NCBI GenBank assembly: GCA_034509735.1
Contig: JACGWO010000011.1
Location: 21,560,979 to 21,624,978 of the forward strand
Direction: 5' to 3'
Length of the DNA stretch: 64,000 bases
DNA from: Sesamum alatum
Taxonomy: Eukaryota > Streptophyta > Magnoliopsida > Lamiales > Pedaliaceae
A model generated the notes under the pieces. The model saw only the letters and a list, made by a program, of their open reading frames with translations, was not told where the DNA came from and ran no database searches. The position numbers and the translations under genes were made by a program. This document shows positions 22,291-34,451 of this stretch, piece after piece; within the stretch, counting starts at the first letter, position 1; the number at the start of each line of letters is the position of its first letter.

Positions 22291-23012
22291 CCTCATCCCC
22301 CACAATTCATCAGTGAAGATTCTAAGTTGGAACTATATGGCTGCTGCCAAAGCCAAATTTGTTATTGCTGCTAGGGACTTGATCCATCGCTACCAACTTC
22401 ATGCGTTCATTGTTATGGACACTAGACTTCAGATTAAACGGGCTCAAGCCGTGATCCAACGTCTACCCCTCACTGTATCTATGTTGACACTAGCTATAGG
22501 TATGGCGGGACGGATATGGGTCCTTTGGCAGGCGGAGGAGCTTCACTATATGACAACTACATCAGGGACCTCGTATAATCCATATGGAAGTTGAATTCAA
22601 TAATCTTGCCGACCCTTCTATGATGACTGCTCTTTATAACTACCCTCATGCACACATGCAAAATTAGGTATGGGAAAATTTAAATGCTTTCCATGACTCT
22701 ATGCATGACTATCCGTGGTTTATTGTGGGTGCTTTCAATAATATACTTGCACCACATGAGAAAATTGGGGGTCGTTTCTTTCATAATAAAGCGGAAGAAT
22801 TCTCCCAATACATGCAAAAATGTGAAATGATTGACCTAGGTTTTACTGGTCACCCTTTTATGTAGAGTAATAAACAATATGGTAGATCATATATTTGTGA
22901 GAGATTAGATAAATGTTTTGCTAATTTAGCATGGAATAATATGTTCCCTCAAGCATCTGTTACACATATTACAAACACTTTCTTGGACCACTCTCCGCTC
23001 CTTATTAGACTA

Positions 23013-23550
23013 GGCTTTAATAAATTTTTCATTCTGTAATTATAACACTTTGATATTTTTATCCTTTATCTTTCTATGGTTGCAAAATAGTCCTGTAATT
23101 TTTTGACATGTTGCGGATTTAGTCCTTCCGGTGGCGGATTTTGCAAAAGTTTCCGGAACAAATTATGTACCCCTTGCGATTTTGGGATTTTTATTCTTTA
23201 TCTTTTTAGGGATTGCAAAAGAGCCCTGTAACTTTTTGACATTTTGCAATTTTGGTCCTTCCGGTGATGAATTTTGCAAAAGTTATCGGAATAAATCATG
23301 TGCCACCTCATTTTGTTTTTTAATTTTTCATCTATGTTGGCAAAAGTGAACCAATCCGAACAAAAGCCCCAATTTAAATGAATCATGTGAGGCGCACATG
23401 ATATCTTCCAGCGACTTTTGCAAAATTCGGCATTGGAAGGCCAAAATCACGAAATGTCAAAAAGTTACAGGACTCATTTGTAATCCTAAAAAAATAAAGG
23501 ATAAAAATGTTAAAGTGCCAAAATTACGTGACGAAAAATTTATTTAAGCC
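23013..23550. mobile_element. MULE-type MITE inserted in the LINE endonuclease domain
   Basis: A 538-bp element with ends GGCTTTAATAAATTTTTC and GAAAAATTTATTTAAGCC (inverted, about 17 of 18). TATTAGACTA flanks it at 23003-23012 and 23551-23560, an exact 10-bp repeat that includes a 9-bp MULE-type duplication. Without it the LINE frame continues from DHSPLLIRL into TPSNIQKKKFFQFEN. Confidence 0.8.
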
Positions 23551-23875
23551 TATTAGACTAACCCCCTCTAACATTCAGAAGAAGAAATTTTTTCAGTTTG
23601 AGAATATTTGGACTTTACATGCAGATATCGTGAAATTGTTGAGCAATCCTGGACTTGCTTTAATCCTTGTTTGCATGATTTGGGTTTCTTTAATAATTGC
23701 ATGTCCTTGGCTAGTAATTCTCTTATTTGGAAATGTAAGGTCTTTGGTAACTTTGATACTGATATTAATAAAACAATGAATGAGATTGAAGATGTGCAAA
23801 AATTAATCATATTATGAGGGTATAACCCAATTCATATTAAAAAGACTGGAATATTCCTGAAAAGGATCCAAAATC

Positions 23876-24311
23876 ATTTGAAGACCCCTGGACCCGCGCA
23901 CAATTTGGACGGGTCGGATCGCGTGACCCGACCTGGTTAGCAACCCCGGTTCGTACACGCGCTAGGTGTCCAGATTTAGACCTTTGATGCCAAAATACCT
24001 CAGACTTGGGAGATGAGGCCACGTGGGCCATGCAAGTACGGACACTTAGTGCTATAAGTATGTCTGCCCCACAACATTCAAGGTAAGTTATTCTCGTAAT
24101 ATTCAACCAGATTGTTCTATCAGTTGGCCACACTTCCATATCGACCAGTGTCTGACTTAAGCATCGGAGGGTCTATGCTGGGGACACTCCCGGCTAGCCT
24201 AACATGCTTGTTTCTTCTCAGGTTACTTGTCTGGGAGGCTTACGAGATCGATCTCGAAAGTACACAATCAAGGTGAATACATGAGATCGAGTAGGCGACC
24301 CGAATCACATA
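23876..24311 (+). mobile_element. Probable solo LTR of a gypsy-like element, inserted in the LINE
   Basis: A 436-bp insert between two copies of CAAAATC (23869-23875 and 24312-24318). It has LTR organisation: a TATA-like GCTATAAGTATG near 24050, then CTGACTTAAGCATCGGAGG (24152-24170) and TTCTTCTCAGGTTAC. It aligns in layout with the LTR at 42851-43241, which suggests TG start and ATCA end positions at about 23879 and 24307. The LINE frame RIQN...PSEELVSKEID is continuous when it is skipped. Confidence 0.6.
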
Positions 24312-27300
24312 CAAAATCCCTCAGAAGAGCTTGTTAGTAAAGAAATTGACTTGTATAAAAAATTGCAAAAATTATGTCTCATAAAAATTACCTTCCGGCA
24401 ACAAAGAGCCAAGGCCCACTGGATAAAAGATGGAGATCAACATACTAGATATTTTCACTCTTTTGCTAGCCATAGATGACGTCTGGATTTCATTCAAGAA
24501 ATAAAAGATTTTGATAATAATTGGATTTTTTATTCAGAGATACTTGAGGGGTTCAAAGAAATCGAGCCTAATAAATCACTGACCCAGGTGGCTATAATTC
24601 ATACTTCTTCATTTCATATCAGGACAAGGTTGGCCCACAGATTACGCAGCTAATTAGGAACTTTTTATGGATGGAAGTTTACCCTACAAGCTTAACGAGA
24701 CTAATACCATTGTAATCCCAAAAAGGCCGCACGCTTCCTCACATGAACATTCTCGTCCTATTAGCGTATGTAATACAATTTACAAGATCATCTCTAATGT
24801 TTTGGCTTAGCCCGATTGAACAAGATCATGAATAGTCTCATATCCTCATATCAAATTGATTTTGTGTCTAGTAGATTAATTTTAGATAATACAGTGATTG
24901 CTCATGAAATGTTGCACACCATGAAATCTGAAAAGTCTAAACAATACTATATGGCTGTGAAGCTTGACCTAGAAAAGGTGTATGATAAACTCAGTTGGAA
25001 TTCCTCTAGAAAATTCTTCAAAATTATAATTTTCCAACAAGATTCATTGCATGGATTTATAAGTGTATCTCCACTGTTACATAGTTCGCATTAATGAAAT
25101 GCAATCGTCCATATGGAAGCCGAATAGAGGTCTTTGCCAAGGGATCTCCTATCACCATACTTATTCATTTTATGTCTTGAACCTCTTATCCAACAGATTC
25201 TTCGTGACGTTGAGCTTAATAAGGTTGATGCTATGAGAAGTAGCCCGGATGGTCCTAAAATACTGATTCTTGGCTATGTTGATGACTGCCTCTTTTTCTT
25301 GAAAGTGAACCATAAATCTATTTCTTTTATTCAAAACTTACTGCATATTTTTTTTCCAAAATTTCGGGAATGTCGGTTTATTGGGAAAAATCTAAATTTT
25401 TAGTTTCACCCAATACCCCTGCCCGATTAAAAACTGATATTGCGGACGCTTTCCAAATCTAGTACGGAGTTAACAACGATAAATATTTGGGCTTACTTTA
25501 TGTTATGGGACGAATGTCTAAACGTGATTTCTATTCCATCATTGAAAAAGTAGAGGGGCGGATCCATGCTTGGTACCATAAGTCTCGTTCATATGCTGGA
25601 AGAAATACTCTCATTAAATATGTCATTAATATTATGCCAGTTTATCATATGAATTCTTTCAAAATTCCACTTAGTATTACTGAGAAAATTGACAAGTTGT
25701 GTAAACACTTCCTATGGAATGGTATGAGTACAACACAAAGATCAAGTCTTGTTAACTGGCAGACTATCTGTGCACCTACTGTACTGGGGGGCCTAGGTAT
25801 TAAAAAATTTAAAAATTTAAAAATTCTAAAAATGGCTTGTATTATGAAACTAGGTCTGGCGCCTGCATATGAAGGACACACTATGTTTCCAAGTGCTTAA
25901 AGCCAAATATTTTGGTTTGGTAGATTTCATGAACTCATCCTCTAAGCAACATCATAGCTATATATGGAAAATATTCATAGATTATGTAAAGCGCAGCGTA
26001 ATGGGGTGGTTGGAGATGGTAAATCTATTAATTTCTGGCTTGATATTTGATGTGATTCTTTTCTATTGCATCCTAAGCTTTTAATATTCCTGACTTATTG
26101 CAAGATCTCCAAGTTAGTTCCATTATCTCTTCGGATAAATGTTGGAACCTTAACATAGTGGAACCATACCTATTGCAGTTTATCATCGAAAGAATTCCAT
26201 TTCCATCTCTATTATAAATTATCTAGACTTTACTATTTGGAATTGGGAAAAAACAGGTGTGTTCTCTATAAAGAGTGCTTATTCTTGGCTTTTTCAATCT
26301 TAATATCTTAAAAACGACCCACCTCTTCCATGGCTTAGCATATGGAAACTTCCTGTTACTCCAAAAGTCAAATTCTTTATTTGGTTACTTGCACATGAAA
26401 GCGTCCCTACTTCTGTATTTTTATTCAAAAGATCAAAAATCCCCTCAGCTATGTGTTCCTTATGTAATACATCTGCAGAAGACATTGACCATATTTTTAC
26501 CAAATGCAGGGTTTTCTCATCAATCTCCCGAACCTATTTACCTGAAATCCAACAGTTACAAAATACCAACATATTGATAATCCTCCACGAACTAAAAAAT
26601 AACTCTTTCCGTAAAGCATTGTTTGCTAATACATTATGGGTTATCTGGTCGAATAGAAACGCTGCTATCTTAAAAACTCTTCCATAGATCAATATCATGT
26701 GTGGAGATTAGCTAATATCATGACTCGTGAGTTTCCTTACTTCTCGAAACATAAAATAAACAAAAATATGAGGTCGTATGTAAATGGAAACCTTCTCCCC
26801 CGGAATGGTTTAAACTTAACATAGATGGATCATCCTTTGTAATCCAAGGCATGCAGGTTGTGGGTATTTTACGCAATTCAGAGGCCAGATTTGTTGTAGC
26901 ATTCTCACAATATATAGGCCATCAGATTAATAATACAACAGAACTATGGGCACTTCGGAGTGATTTATTATTAGCATAAAGAAAAAATATTGGGAATCTT
27001 ATTATCGAAACTGACTCTCAATTCCTTCTCTCTCTTCCTATAGAAAGGAACAAGGTTCGAGGGTGCTCATTCCTTTGCTCAGGGACTGCTTGAAGACTTT
27101 AACTGAATTTCGTTCAATTAAGACTACTTTTTGCTATAGGGAGGCCAATATAGCTGCAGACACTTTTGTACGATCTGCAGCAAGCACTTTGACGTCATAT
27201 TAGATTTTTGAATAACTGCCTACTTTGTTGAAGATGTTGTACTACTGATGTACCTTATGCTTCAATTAGATATACAATCTCTCCGATGTAATATGTTTTG

Positions 27301-27340
27301 ACCTATATATATATATATTACTATTTAAAGAAAACATGAA

Positions 27341-28296
27341 TCCTAGAGTATGGCTTACTTTGATCTCCTGATGACCCTTCCTCATATTACGCTCTACCAA
27401 TAATTTTATATTGTATTTAAATTACTGGATTTAAAGATGAATATTAAAATTCTTAACAAGAAGTACTTCAATTTTATTTGGTTCATATTACAAAAGATTT
27501 CACTGTCCATACTGTAGAATATTGATATATTTCAAATTATAAATCATTTGAAATTCTTTTTTTAAATATTTTCTATATTTCAAATTATAAATCATTTGAA
27601 ATCTTTTTTTAAATATTTTTTTCAAATTCAAATTTTTCAATCCAAATATAACTTAAATGAACTCACCCGAGTTCGCGAGGATATTGATTAAGAAAGGGTT
27701 AATCCAATCTTGCATAAGGTCAAATTTGATGGCCATAAAACCTTTCTTCTCCATTTTCTATGGATTAAGTTATTCATGATCTCAAAAGAGATTATCATCA
27801 AACCTGAATTCATTAAGGAGGAAGCCATCTCAAATGAACTATTCCATTAATGGAAAATTCTGAGTCAAATCAAGTTTGATCGTATCAAATTAATCGTACT
27901 TATCGTGTGATTGATCACTTTTTTTAAATTATAAACCAGCCATATGACAAACGTACTATACTTGTCATTTAATTGGTTCAAAACTAATCAAACCCGATCT
28001 GCATGCCCACTTAATCAGTCTACAAGAAAAGCTTTATTAAAAACTAATGCAATGAATACAATAAGTCCAGTACAGTATGACAACAGAGGGTTTTCAATTC
28101 GATAACAGAAAGCGATCATCAAAGCATTGGAAAAACTGCAGATTCTTGTGAGATGAGGACGATTTTCATCTACTCTAATGGTATAATCTTACCAAAATCT
28201 GAAACTGATTGGAGCATCTCTTGCTCCAGCATTGGTCCTAGTTAAACTTCTGCTCTTTTACTCTATCAATTTGTACCAGATATATTCCCCGGGAAA
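27341..28296. other. Spacer and 3' flank of the TMN7-like gene
   Basis: AT-rich, no ORF of note. A 48-base unit (ATTTCAAATTATAAATCATT...) is repeated in tandem at about 27529-27624. The 3' untranslated region of the minus-strand TMN gene presumably occupies roughly the last 200-250 bases, but no single polyadenylation signal was fixed. Confidence 0.5.
27529..27624. repeat. Tandem duplication of a ~48-bp AT-rich unit
   Basis: Two adjacent copies of a unit containing ATTTCAAATTATAAATCATT and GAAATTCTTTTTTTAAATAT, nearly identical. Each copy carries complementary ATTTCAAA / TTTGAAAT words. Confidence 0.7.
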
Positions 28297-31200
28297 CTAC
28301 TCGATCTTCACAGACGAGTAAATCTTCCGAACGAACCAGAAGCAGGCGCAGAAGCCAATTGTCCCGGTAAGAATGAAGAAGGCATAAGCGATGATAGACA
28401 TGTAGCCGAAGTAGAGAATGCCTGAGACGAGCTTTGTGATTTCTAGCTTCGTGCAGAAATAGAAGATTGCGTATAGATAAAGGTATAGTGCAGAAGCTCC
28501 AGAATTCAAGTAGGATCTCCACCACCACCGGTAATCTTCGCTGCAAAGCTGAAAGTAGCATAATACTATTGTTATCTCAGCACAAGTGACCAGAAGAATT
28601 ACAAACACCAGGAAGAGGAAGCCAAAGATGTAGTAAAATTGATTCAGCCACACAGATGTCAATATGAAGAAGAGCTCGACAAAGACGGCACCATACGGAA
28701 GGATTCCTCCAAAAAGCATGGCGAAAAGTGGATGAATATACCACGGCTGCAGGGGAATTGGCCGAGGAATTTTATTGGTTTTGACTGGGTCCTCTAGTGC
28801 AGGGGTTTTGAATCCCAAGAAACTGCCCAAGAAAACCAATGGCAGTGATATGCCGAACCACAACAGTACAAGAGCAAACATCGTTCCAAAGGGAACAGCC
28901 CCGGAAGATTTTTCCCCCCATATCAGCGCATTCAGCACGAAAAAGATGGCGAAAAGAACAGAAGGGAACATGAATGCTGTTTTTAGAGAGATCTTTTTCC
29001 ACTCTGTGCCTTTGACTATTTTGTAGAGGTAACCAGAAGAAAAGCCAGCAAATAGGCCCATAAAAACCCACAAGAAAACCATAACCGTCATCAGACCCCC
29101 TCTATTAGAAGGTGAAAGGAATCCGAGCATTGCAAATATCATAGTCACAAAGGTCATTCCAAAGACTTGGACTCCCGTCCCAACATACACACACAATAAG
29201 CTGGAATTGGTTGGTGGTCGGAAGACATCTGCATGCACCAGCTTCCACCCGGTTTCATCCTGCACCTCGTCTTGCTCCAGCTGATTATACTTGGCAATGT
29301 CTCTATATAGTGTTCTCGCCATGATCATAGCAACCATGCCAGATAGGAAAAGCACAATCATCAAGGAATTGATAATGGAGAACCAATGAATCTGATCATC
29401 ATTCATATGAAGGTACATATCCCATCTAGATGCCCATCTGATATCACTAGACTGCCAAAGGAACAACTCTAAGAACTTGAAGAAAGGAAAACAGGGAATC
29501 GATTGGAACTGGACATATTAAAATGGCAAACCTCGAAAGAAACATCGTAGGTGAATACTATCTCCTTGTCTGCATCAATTTCTTGAGGAAGTATACCTGG
29601 TTGAAGTACTGTTTGAATACCTCGTTTGCATGTTGACAAGTCTGTGTTGTTTTCGTTCCATTTTTTGTAGAGGTGATTGATACTGGTGGCAATAATCAAG
29701 TTAAAAATGAAAATAAGGAGGAGATCTTTGAATAACGAACAGAAGCTTTAATGTCCAATTAGATATATGATGAACGGATTCTCTTAACTTCCTACCAAAA
29801 GATAGATTCATAATTATATAACTTGGTCATGCTGCTTGTTTAGACTTAAAGTCTACCACAGTTCTTTACAAATTTTAACACCAGTAAGATAAAAGCCGAA
29901 TCGGGATAGGAGTACCACACAAAATGCAGACAAAGAATATATAATCAACACACATTTCATTTGTCAAGGAAACAGCTGAAGATATAGAACAAACCTTAGG
30001 GGAGTGACCTCAAAACCAACAACACGAGCAGTGTCAGCATCAGGATCAGGGTGATACTTAACTTTGAAGTTCAGATGGTTATTGATAAAATATCTCTGAT
30101 CTTTGCTCTGGCGCCAAATATAACAATCAACAATCAAGAAGTAAACCACAAGTTCAAATAAAAACGGTCCTTGTAAACATAATTGAATCTTACCCCAGAA
30201 TATTTCCCCTTAAATCCAACTTGAAATCCTCGTTCATAAATTTTCCCCTCACCTCCATCCTTCCTTTGCCAAACAACTGCAACTGGAAGATTGTCCAGAA
30301 TCCTATATGGCAATTCACACGAAAACAATGAGAAAGAATTTAATAAACATCTGACCTGTGCTACCAATCTACATGTATGGGAAGTGTAAATTATTGTGAA
30401 AAAGCTGAAAATCATAGCAAGCTTGTCCATTGGAAACTAACTAGACTGTTTAACCTTTTCGAAAGAACGATACTCCATAAAGAAAGCTCAATGACAGAGA
30501 CTTTCGACACGCTTCTTTATATGATCAAGAACTTACATATTGACCCGATAACCGTCATTAATCTTCTTTTTGAAGTTCTTTGCAGATGCAGCAGTAAGTT
30601 TCACTCGGCAGGCTATCTTACATGCTTCTGGTTTTCTCATGCTAAACTGGAGCAGATATCGAACAAAATTAGATACAAACCAGAAAATAAGCATATAAAG
30701 AAAAGTCCATTTTATGAATAGAACAGCATACTCACACTATACACAGAATTCTCAATCCGATCACCTCGAAGAACTTCTCCTAAATTTTCTGCTCTATTCC
30801 TAATCTTTTGAGGTTTACAATAACTCAAGAAATAGTAGTCGTACGGCAGTTGTGTCTTTGTTGAGGAAAGCTTGTTCACTTTCACTTCAAGAGCTTCCCC
30901 CTGCATACAGTTAGAATAGAATCATTATCAAAATTATCAATGAACGCAAAAAATCAATGGACTAACATCAAGAAACTTCACAAGCAGCATCAGCAAAAGT
31001 TATTTTTTATTTTTCTTACTTCCCATGCTTTGCTCCAATACATATCGAATCAACTACTACTACACCCACAACACAATTCATCAGGCTGATAATATTTTTC
31101 TTCTCAATGGAATCGAATCGACTAGCGTAACATTAAGGGCCAGTTTATTGCGTTTTCATTTCCAATTTTTTAAATAGTAATTAAAGTGAATTCATGTCAA

Positions 31201-31717
31201 TTTATGTGTATTCTCGTTCAAAATATATTGGTTTGACACCCCATGTCAATATGAAAAACAATCTCATTAACTAAACCAAACACAAGAACATTTCACACGA
31301 AAACTTTTACAAAATAAAAAATACATATTTTCTACCGAAACTGAAAATGAAAACACAAACAAAATGGCCCTAAAGCTTCAGATTCTGCTTGCTTCTATGT
31401 TTCACTCTTATTATACCTTTGGTTTCCATTAAGTCCCAAAACTTGCACTCCATTCTCAATATGCAATCACTGGAAACAACTCCACACACACACTTACACA
31501 CAGTAGCCCACATTTAAAATCCAGAACACCATGAAATTAATGTGTTACTTTTGGGCGTGCATAAAAGAGAAGAGTCGAGGAGACTCACCGTCTGAAAATC
31601 ACGCGGCGCAACTCCGGGAAGATAAAACCCATTTGCCTGAGACACTTTGATCAGTAGTTCCACCACTACTACTACCCAAAACGTGCTGATCATCATCATC
31701 CGCCGTATTTCTCCCAT
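28297..31717 (-). CDS. TMN7: TMN7-like transmembrane nine (nonaspanin) protein, 7 exons
   Basis: Exons (minus): 31717-31589, 30900-30736, 30646-30537, 30302-30194, 30107-29995, 29682-29532, 29451-28297. All junctions are GT-AG, the lengths sum to 1932 nt, and the frame stays open for 643 residues, matching the TM9SF/TMN family. There is an N-terminal signal peptide (about 1-30), then the hallmark FYLPGVAPRDFQ, VKVNKLSSTKTQLPYDYYFL, ENLGEVLRGDRIENSVY, MILDNLPVAVVWQRKDG, SSDIRWASRWDMYL and NDDQIHWFSIINSLMIVLFL, followed by nine predicted membrane segments in the last exon. The C-terminus RKIYSSVKIE is a KxE-type Golgi retention/COPI-binding signal known for this family. Nonaspanins act in the Golgi/endosomal system in membrane-protein sorting and adhesion. 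For exon 7 I chose the internal acceptor CTTTGGCAG because it restores the conserved FE-SSDIRWASRWD junction. The sequence is closest, from memory, to Arabidopsis TMN7. Confidence 0.9.
31137..31370. mobile_element. PIF/Harbinger-like MITE in intron 1 of the TMN7-like gene
   Basis: A 234-bp element with terminal inverted repeats GGGCCAGTTTATTGCGTTTT and AAACACAAACAAAATGGCCC, flanked by TAA on both sides (31134-31136, 31371-31373). A TWA-type 3-bp target duplication with GGGCC-type ends suits the PIF/Harbinger (Tourist) superfamily. It lies wholly within intron 1 and leaves splice sites untouched. Confidence 0.7.
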
Positions 31718-32681
31718 TGCCAACTTTTCTTCACACACAACAGCAATGAAGAGGGGGAGTGAATATAACCGTGACAAAAGGAAAAGAAATTTGTGGGCGG
31801 GTCAGCTACGGCAGGAAGTAAAGCATCCTTATGCAGTCTCTTGGAGCCAGTCCAGTTAGCATTGAATGAATTGTACGAAAGCCTTACGGCCCGCCAGTTT
31901 TCAAGCTGGTGTGCTCGACTTCGTGGAGTAAACGGCGTTTTCTTTTCACTGTCTTGGTGTGTGAGATATGGGGAAACGCGCTTCTTCTTTCATTTCCATG
32001 TTACTGTAACTATTTCGCTTTTCCCTTTCCTTCACTAATTTAATTATTTTATAGTCATTATTTTGGTTTGAAAAAAATTATTTCACATGTCATATGTTAG
32101 TAGTAAGTCAATTAAGATTAAATATAAATTTTTATTTAATTTTTTTTATTAATATTAGTAAATTTTATAAATTTGACTAACAAAGGGATTTATTTATTAA
32201 ATGAAAACAAACGCCAGAAATACTAAATATAATTATGTCAAATTTCATAAAAATGATTGTAATTTATCCTATTTTTTAATATACAAACTCTGAAAATCTT
32301 ATATGTTACGAAAACTTGTAAACTAATCCAAGCATCCGTTCAATTAGTGGGAACAAATTATATTTGATATTGGTAAATTTTGAAGCCAACCAAGCAACAA
32401 CTTGGGACCATTGGGTTTAGCGCAGCAACATATAGGTAAATTTAATACTTAAGTCAACTGTCAATTATTTAAATTAAAAGATTATAGAAGTGGAAAATGA
32501 ATTCTGATTTAATTAGCTTACACTAAGACGTTGAATAAGTGCATGGATAGTCAATTTTTGAGACATGCGCCGTTCATCGAAATGGAAAATTAATTAGATG
32601 AAGGGTCACTAATTTAATTATCGAGTGAACAATAATTAAACAAATGATATCATAATTATATCATAATAAGATTAATAGTGA
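31718..32681. other. Upstream region of the TMN7-like gene and AT-rich spacer
   Basis: The first ~320 bases upstream of the start codon are of mixed composition and include pyrimidine-rich stretches, consistent with 5' UTR/promoter. From about 32040 the sequence is AT-rich with no gene. Short family-A MITE-like words near 32225-32275 (AATTATGTCAAATTTCATAA) suggest a decayed MITE end. Confidence 0.5.
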
Positions 32682-33476
32682 TGTATACTGGGGTCCAACA
32701 ACATCAAAATAGTCGAAAAATCTTGAATGAAATCCTCAAATAAAAAAAAGACTCACATGTGAAACAGGGGTTGACACCCCATTGCTTAAGTCAGTAATGA
32801 TTTTACTGAAAAAATGAACGGAAAAACTCAAAATGTAGTAGAATATGGTGTGGTAATTGTATTGAAGTGATATGATATAATATAAAGTGATAGAAGGTAT
32901 TTGCAGTGCAAAAGTAAGCTATAAAGTAGCTAAAAACTGAGAGAGAATGTGAGTGAGAGTATGAAATACTCATTCCCATAAATGACTGCACAAGGACCTT
33001 TATTTATAAGCAGTCGTAGAGCAATATTTGGGAGGTAGTTAGGACAAATCATGTACCGTTGAAAGATTGCATATGTTATCTAACTAACAAAATAACCGGA
33101 TGGAGATTTGGACATATCTGGACACAAATATGACCTTTTGAACAAGTCTTGCCCAGTTAACCTGAGAATCTGGGAATTTGTTTACCTGTCGTTTGACAAG
33201 TTGACTTCAACCAGTTTAGGTGGAACTAGTTAGGGGGTTCTTTGTTAAGACATGTCTTATGATATCGATAATATATGTGTTGTGTCGTCCTTGATGTATG
33301 TTGAATAACTTTGCTGGATTGGGCTCATTTTTTGGCATGCCAAGTTAGAAAAAATAAACATAATATGGGCTTGATACTTTGCTCATGGGCCAACAAGGTC
33401 AGGCTTGCTGGGTTGCTCGGCGGGCACCACTTTCTTAGATTTGGGCTTTGAAAAAGTATTTGAGGGACCATCATCA
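32682..33476 (-). repeat. 3' LTR of a second Tat-like gypsy element
   Basis: Read on the minus strand: starts TGATGATGGTCCCTC after a purine tract (GGAGTGGGGG), has a TATA box GCTTATAAATAAAG near 33005, then CTGACTTAAGCAATGGGG (32794-32777), and ends CCCCAGTATACA. Its organisation parallels the LTR at 2413-3171 but the sequence is different. The 5' LTR and pol are absent. Confidence 0.6.
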
Positions 33477-34380
33477 CCCCCACTCCAAGAGTGTAAGACT
33501 TGGTGTTGGATTGTAGGAGTAAGAAGAGATAATCCTGTAAAAGATCTACCAAAAAGAGATCTTTTCGTGTGTGTTGGTTCAATAGGGAAAATCCTACTGA
33601 GCTACCTACGTCTGCTCTGCTGGGCTGTGTGAACCATATCCAACTGTGGTGGATATAAATCCCTTTTGGGCACGCGAATTCGGATCTATGCAAATCTCAT
33701 AAAGGTGTTAAGTGATAATTACAACCTGCATAAGGTAACCTGGTGGTAAGTGAGGGCCATGCGCGCCCTGATTGCGGGCAAAGTAGGAGAGAGGAGAAAA
33801 TGGCACAGTCCTGTTTTCATCATATTTAATGTAACTTTTCCTTTAAGGATTTCACACGCTTCCTGCATTTTTGGTGAGGCTTTACCTCTCCCCCTTCTTC
33901 TCTTCTCTGTAAAAATAATTTTCTCACAAGTTTTTGTAACTTTCATTGCAAGTTCATCCTTTCAACCTAGGGCTTTGATTTTTCCTGCTCTTTTACCATC
34001 TTTACTAGGTAGGATTTTCTATCTTCTTCCACTTTTTTCCTTTTTGAAAATATGTCTACCGGGAGTGTTGACAAGAGGGTTAGGAGGTGAAGATAGGTCT
34101 CTTAGGCTCTTCTGGGGAAGAGAAGGAAAACCCCGCGGCCTTCGCCTCTGCCTCCCACCATGGAAGTGAGAACGAGGAGGATGAGGGGAACAATAAGGAA
34201 GAGAAGGAGAGAGGAAGAAAGTAGAGGACAAACTAGTTGCGAAGGGGTAGAATCCGTTAGGGTCTATCGCTCTCGTTTTACTGTCGTAGACGTGCTGAGC
34301 ATTAGGGAAAGGTACAGGATACTTAATGATTTTGCGATTCATGTCTGTGCTCACTACAATAAAATGTGTTTAAAATAACA
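33477..34380 (+). pseudogene. Remnant of a Tat element: polypurine tract and antisense ORF region
   Basis: Directly beyond the purine tract of the second LTR, plus-strand sequence again has a short start region (ATGTCTACCGGGAGTGTTGA near 34051) and a basic, coding-like stretch (34160-34378, RRMRGTIRKRRREEESRGQT ... VYRSRFTVVDVLSIRERYRI). The position and strand equal those of the antisense ORF at 3746-4725. The frames are short and broken, so this is a decayed copy at best, and the assignment rests mostly on position. Confidence 0.35.
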
Positions 34381-34451
34381 AAACAATTGTACAATGAAGA
34401 GGGCAGACTAACTTGGCAAATTTATTTATTAAATATAAAATAAAAATAACA

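Larger units (their letters stand above)
22290..27340 (+). mobile_element. L1-type LINE, decayed, with two later insertions
   Basis: Plus-strand ORF2 domains in L1 order: AP endonuclease (KILSWNYMAAAKAK..., WFIVGAFNNILAPHEKIGGR, DHSPLLIRL, 22317-23012 and continuing after an insertion); reverse transcriptase (AVKLDLEKVYDKLSW, PRDLLSPYLFILCLEPL, ILGYVDDCLFF, 24950-25330); the downstream GRIHAWYHKSRSYAGRNTL region (25560-25620); a zinc-binding zf-RVT-like region (CSLCNTSAEDIDHIFTKC, 26450-26510); and RNase H (FKLNIDGSSF, LIIETDSQ, 26800-27030). Frameshifts and stops abound (e.g. W to TAG in HPFM*SNKQ near 22865). ORF1 is not recognised. The element is interrupted by a MULE-type element (23013-23550) and an LTR-like fragment (23876-24311). 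Confidence 0.85.

Noticed and set aside
26275..26687. Host genes between 24.8 and 27 kb
   Set aside because: All open segments there belong to LINE RT, zf-RVT and RNase H regions in broken frames.
33325..33693. Minus-strand ORF of 122 codons
   Set aside because: It spans the start of an LTR and the purine tract of a Tat-like element; no protein motif, so treated as chance.
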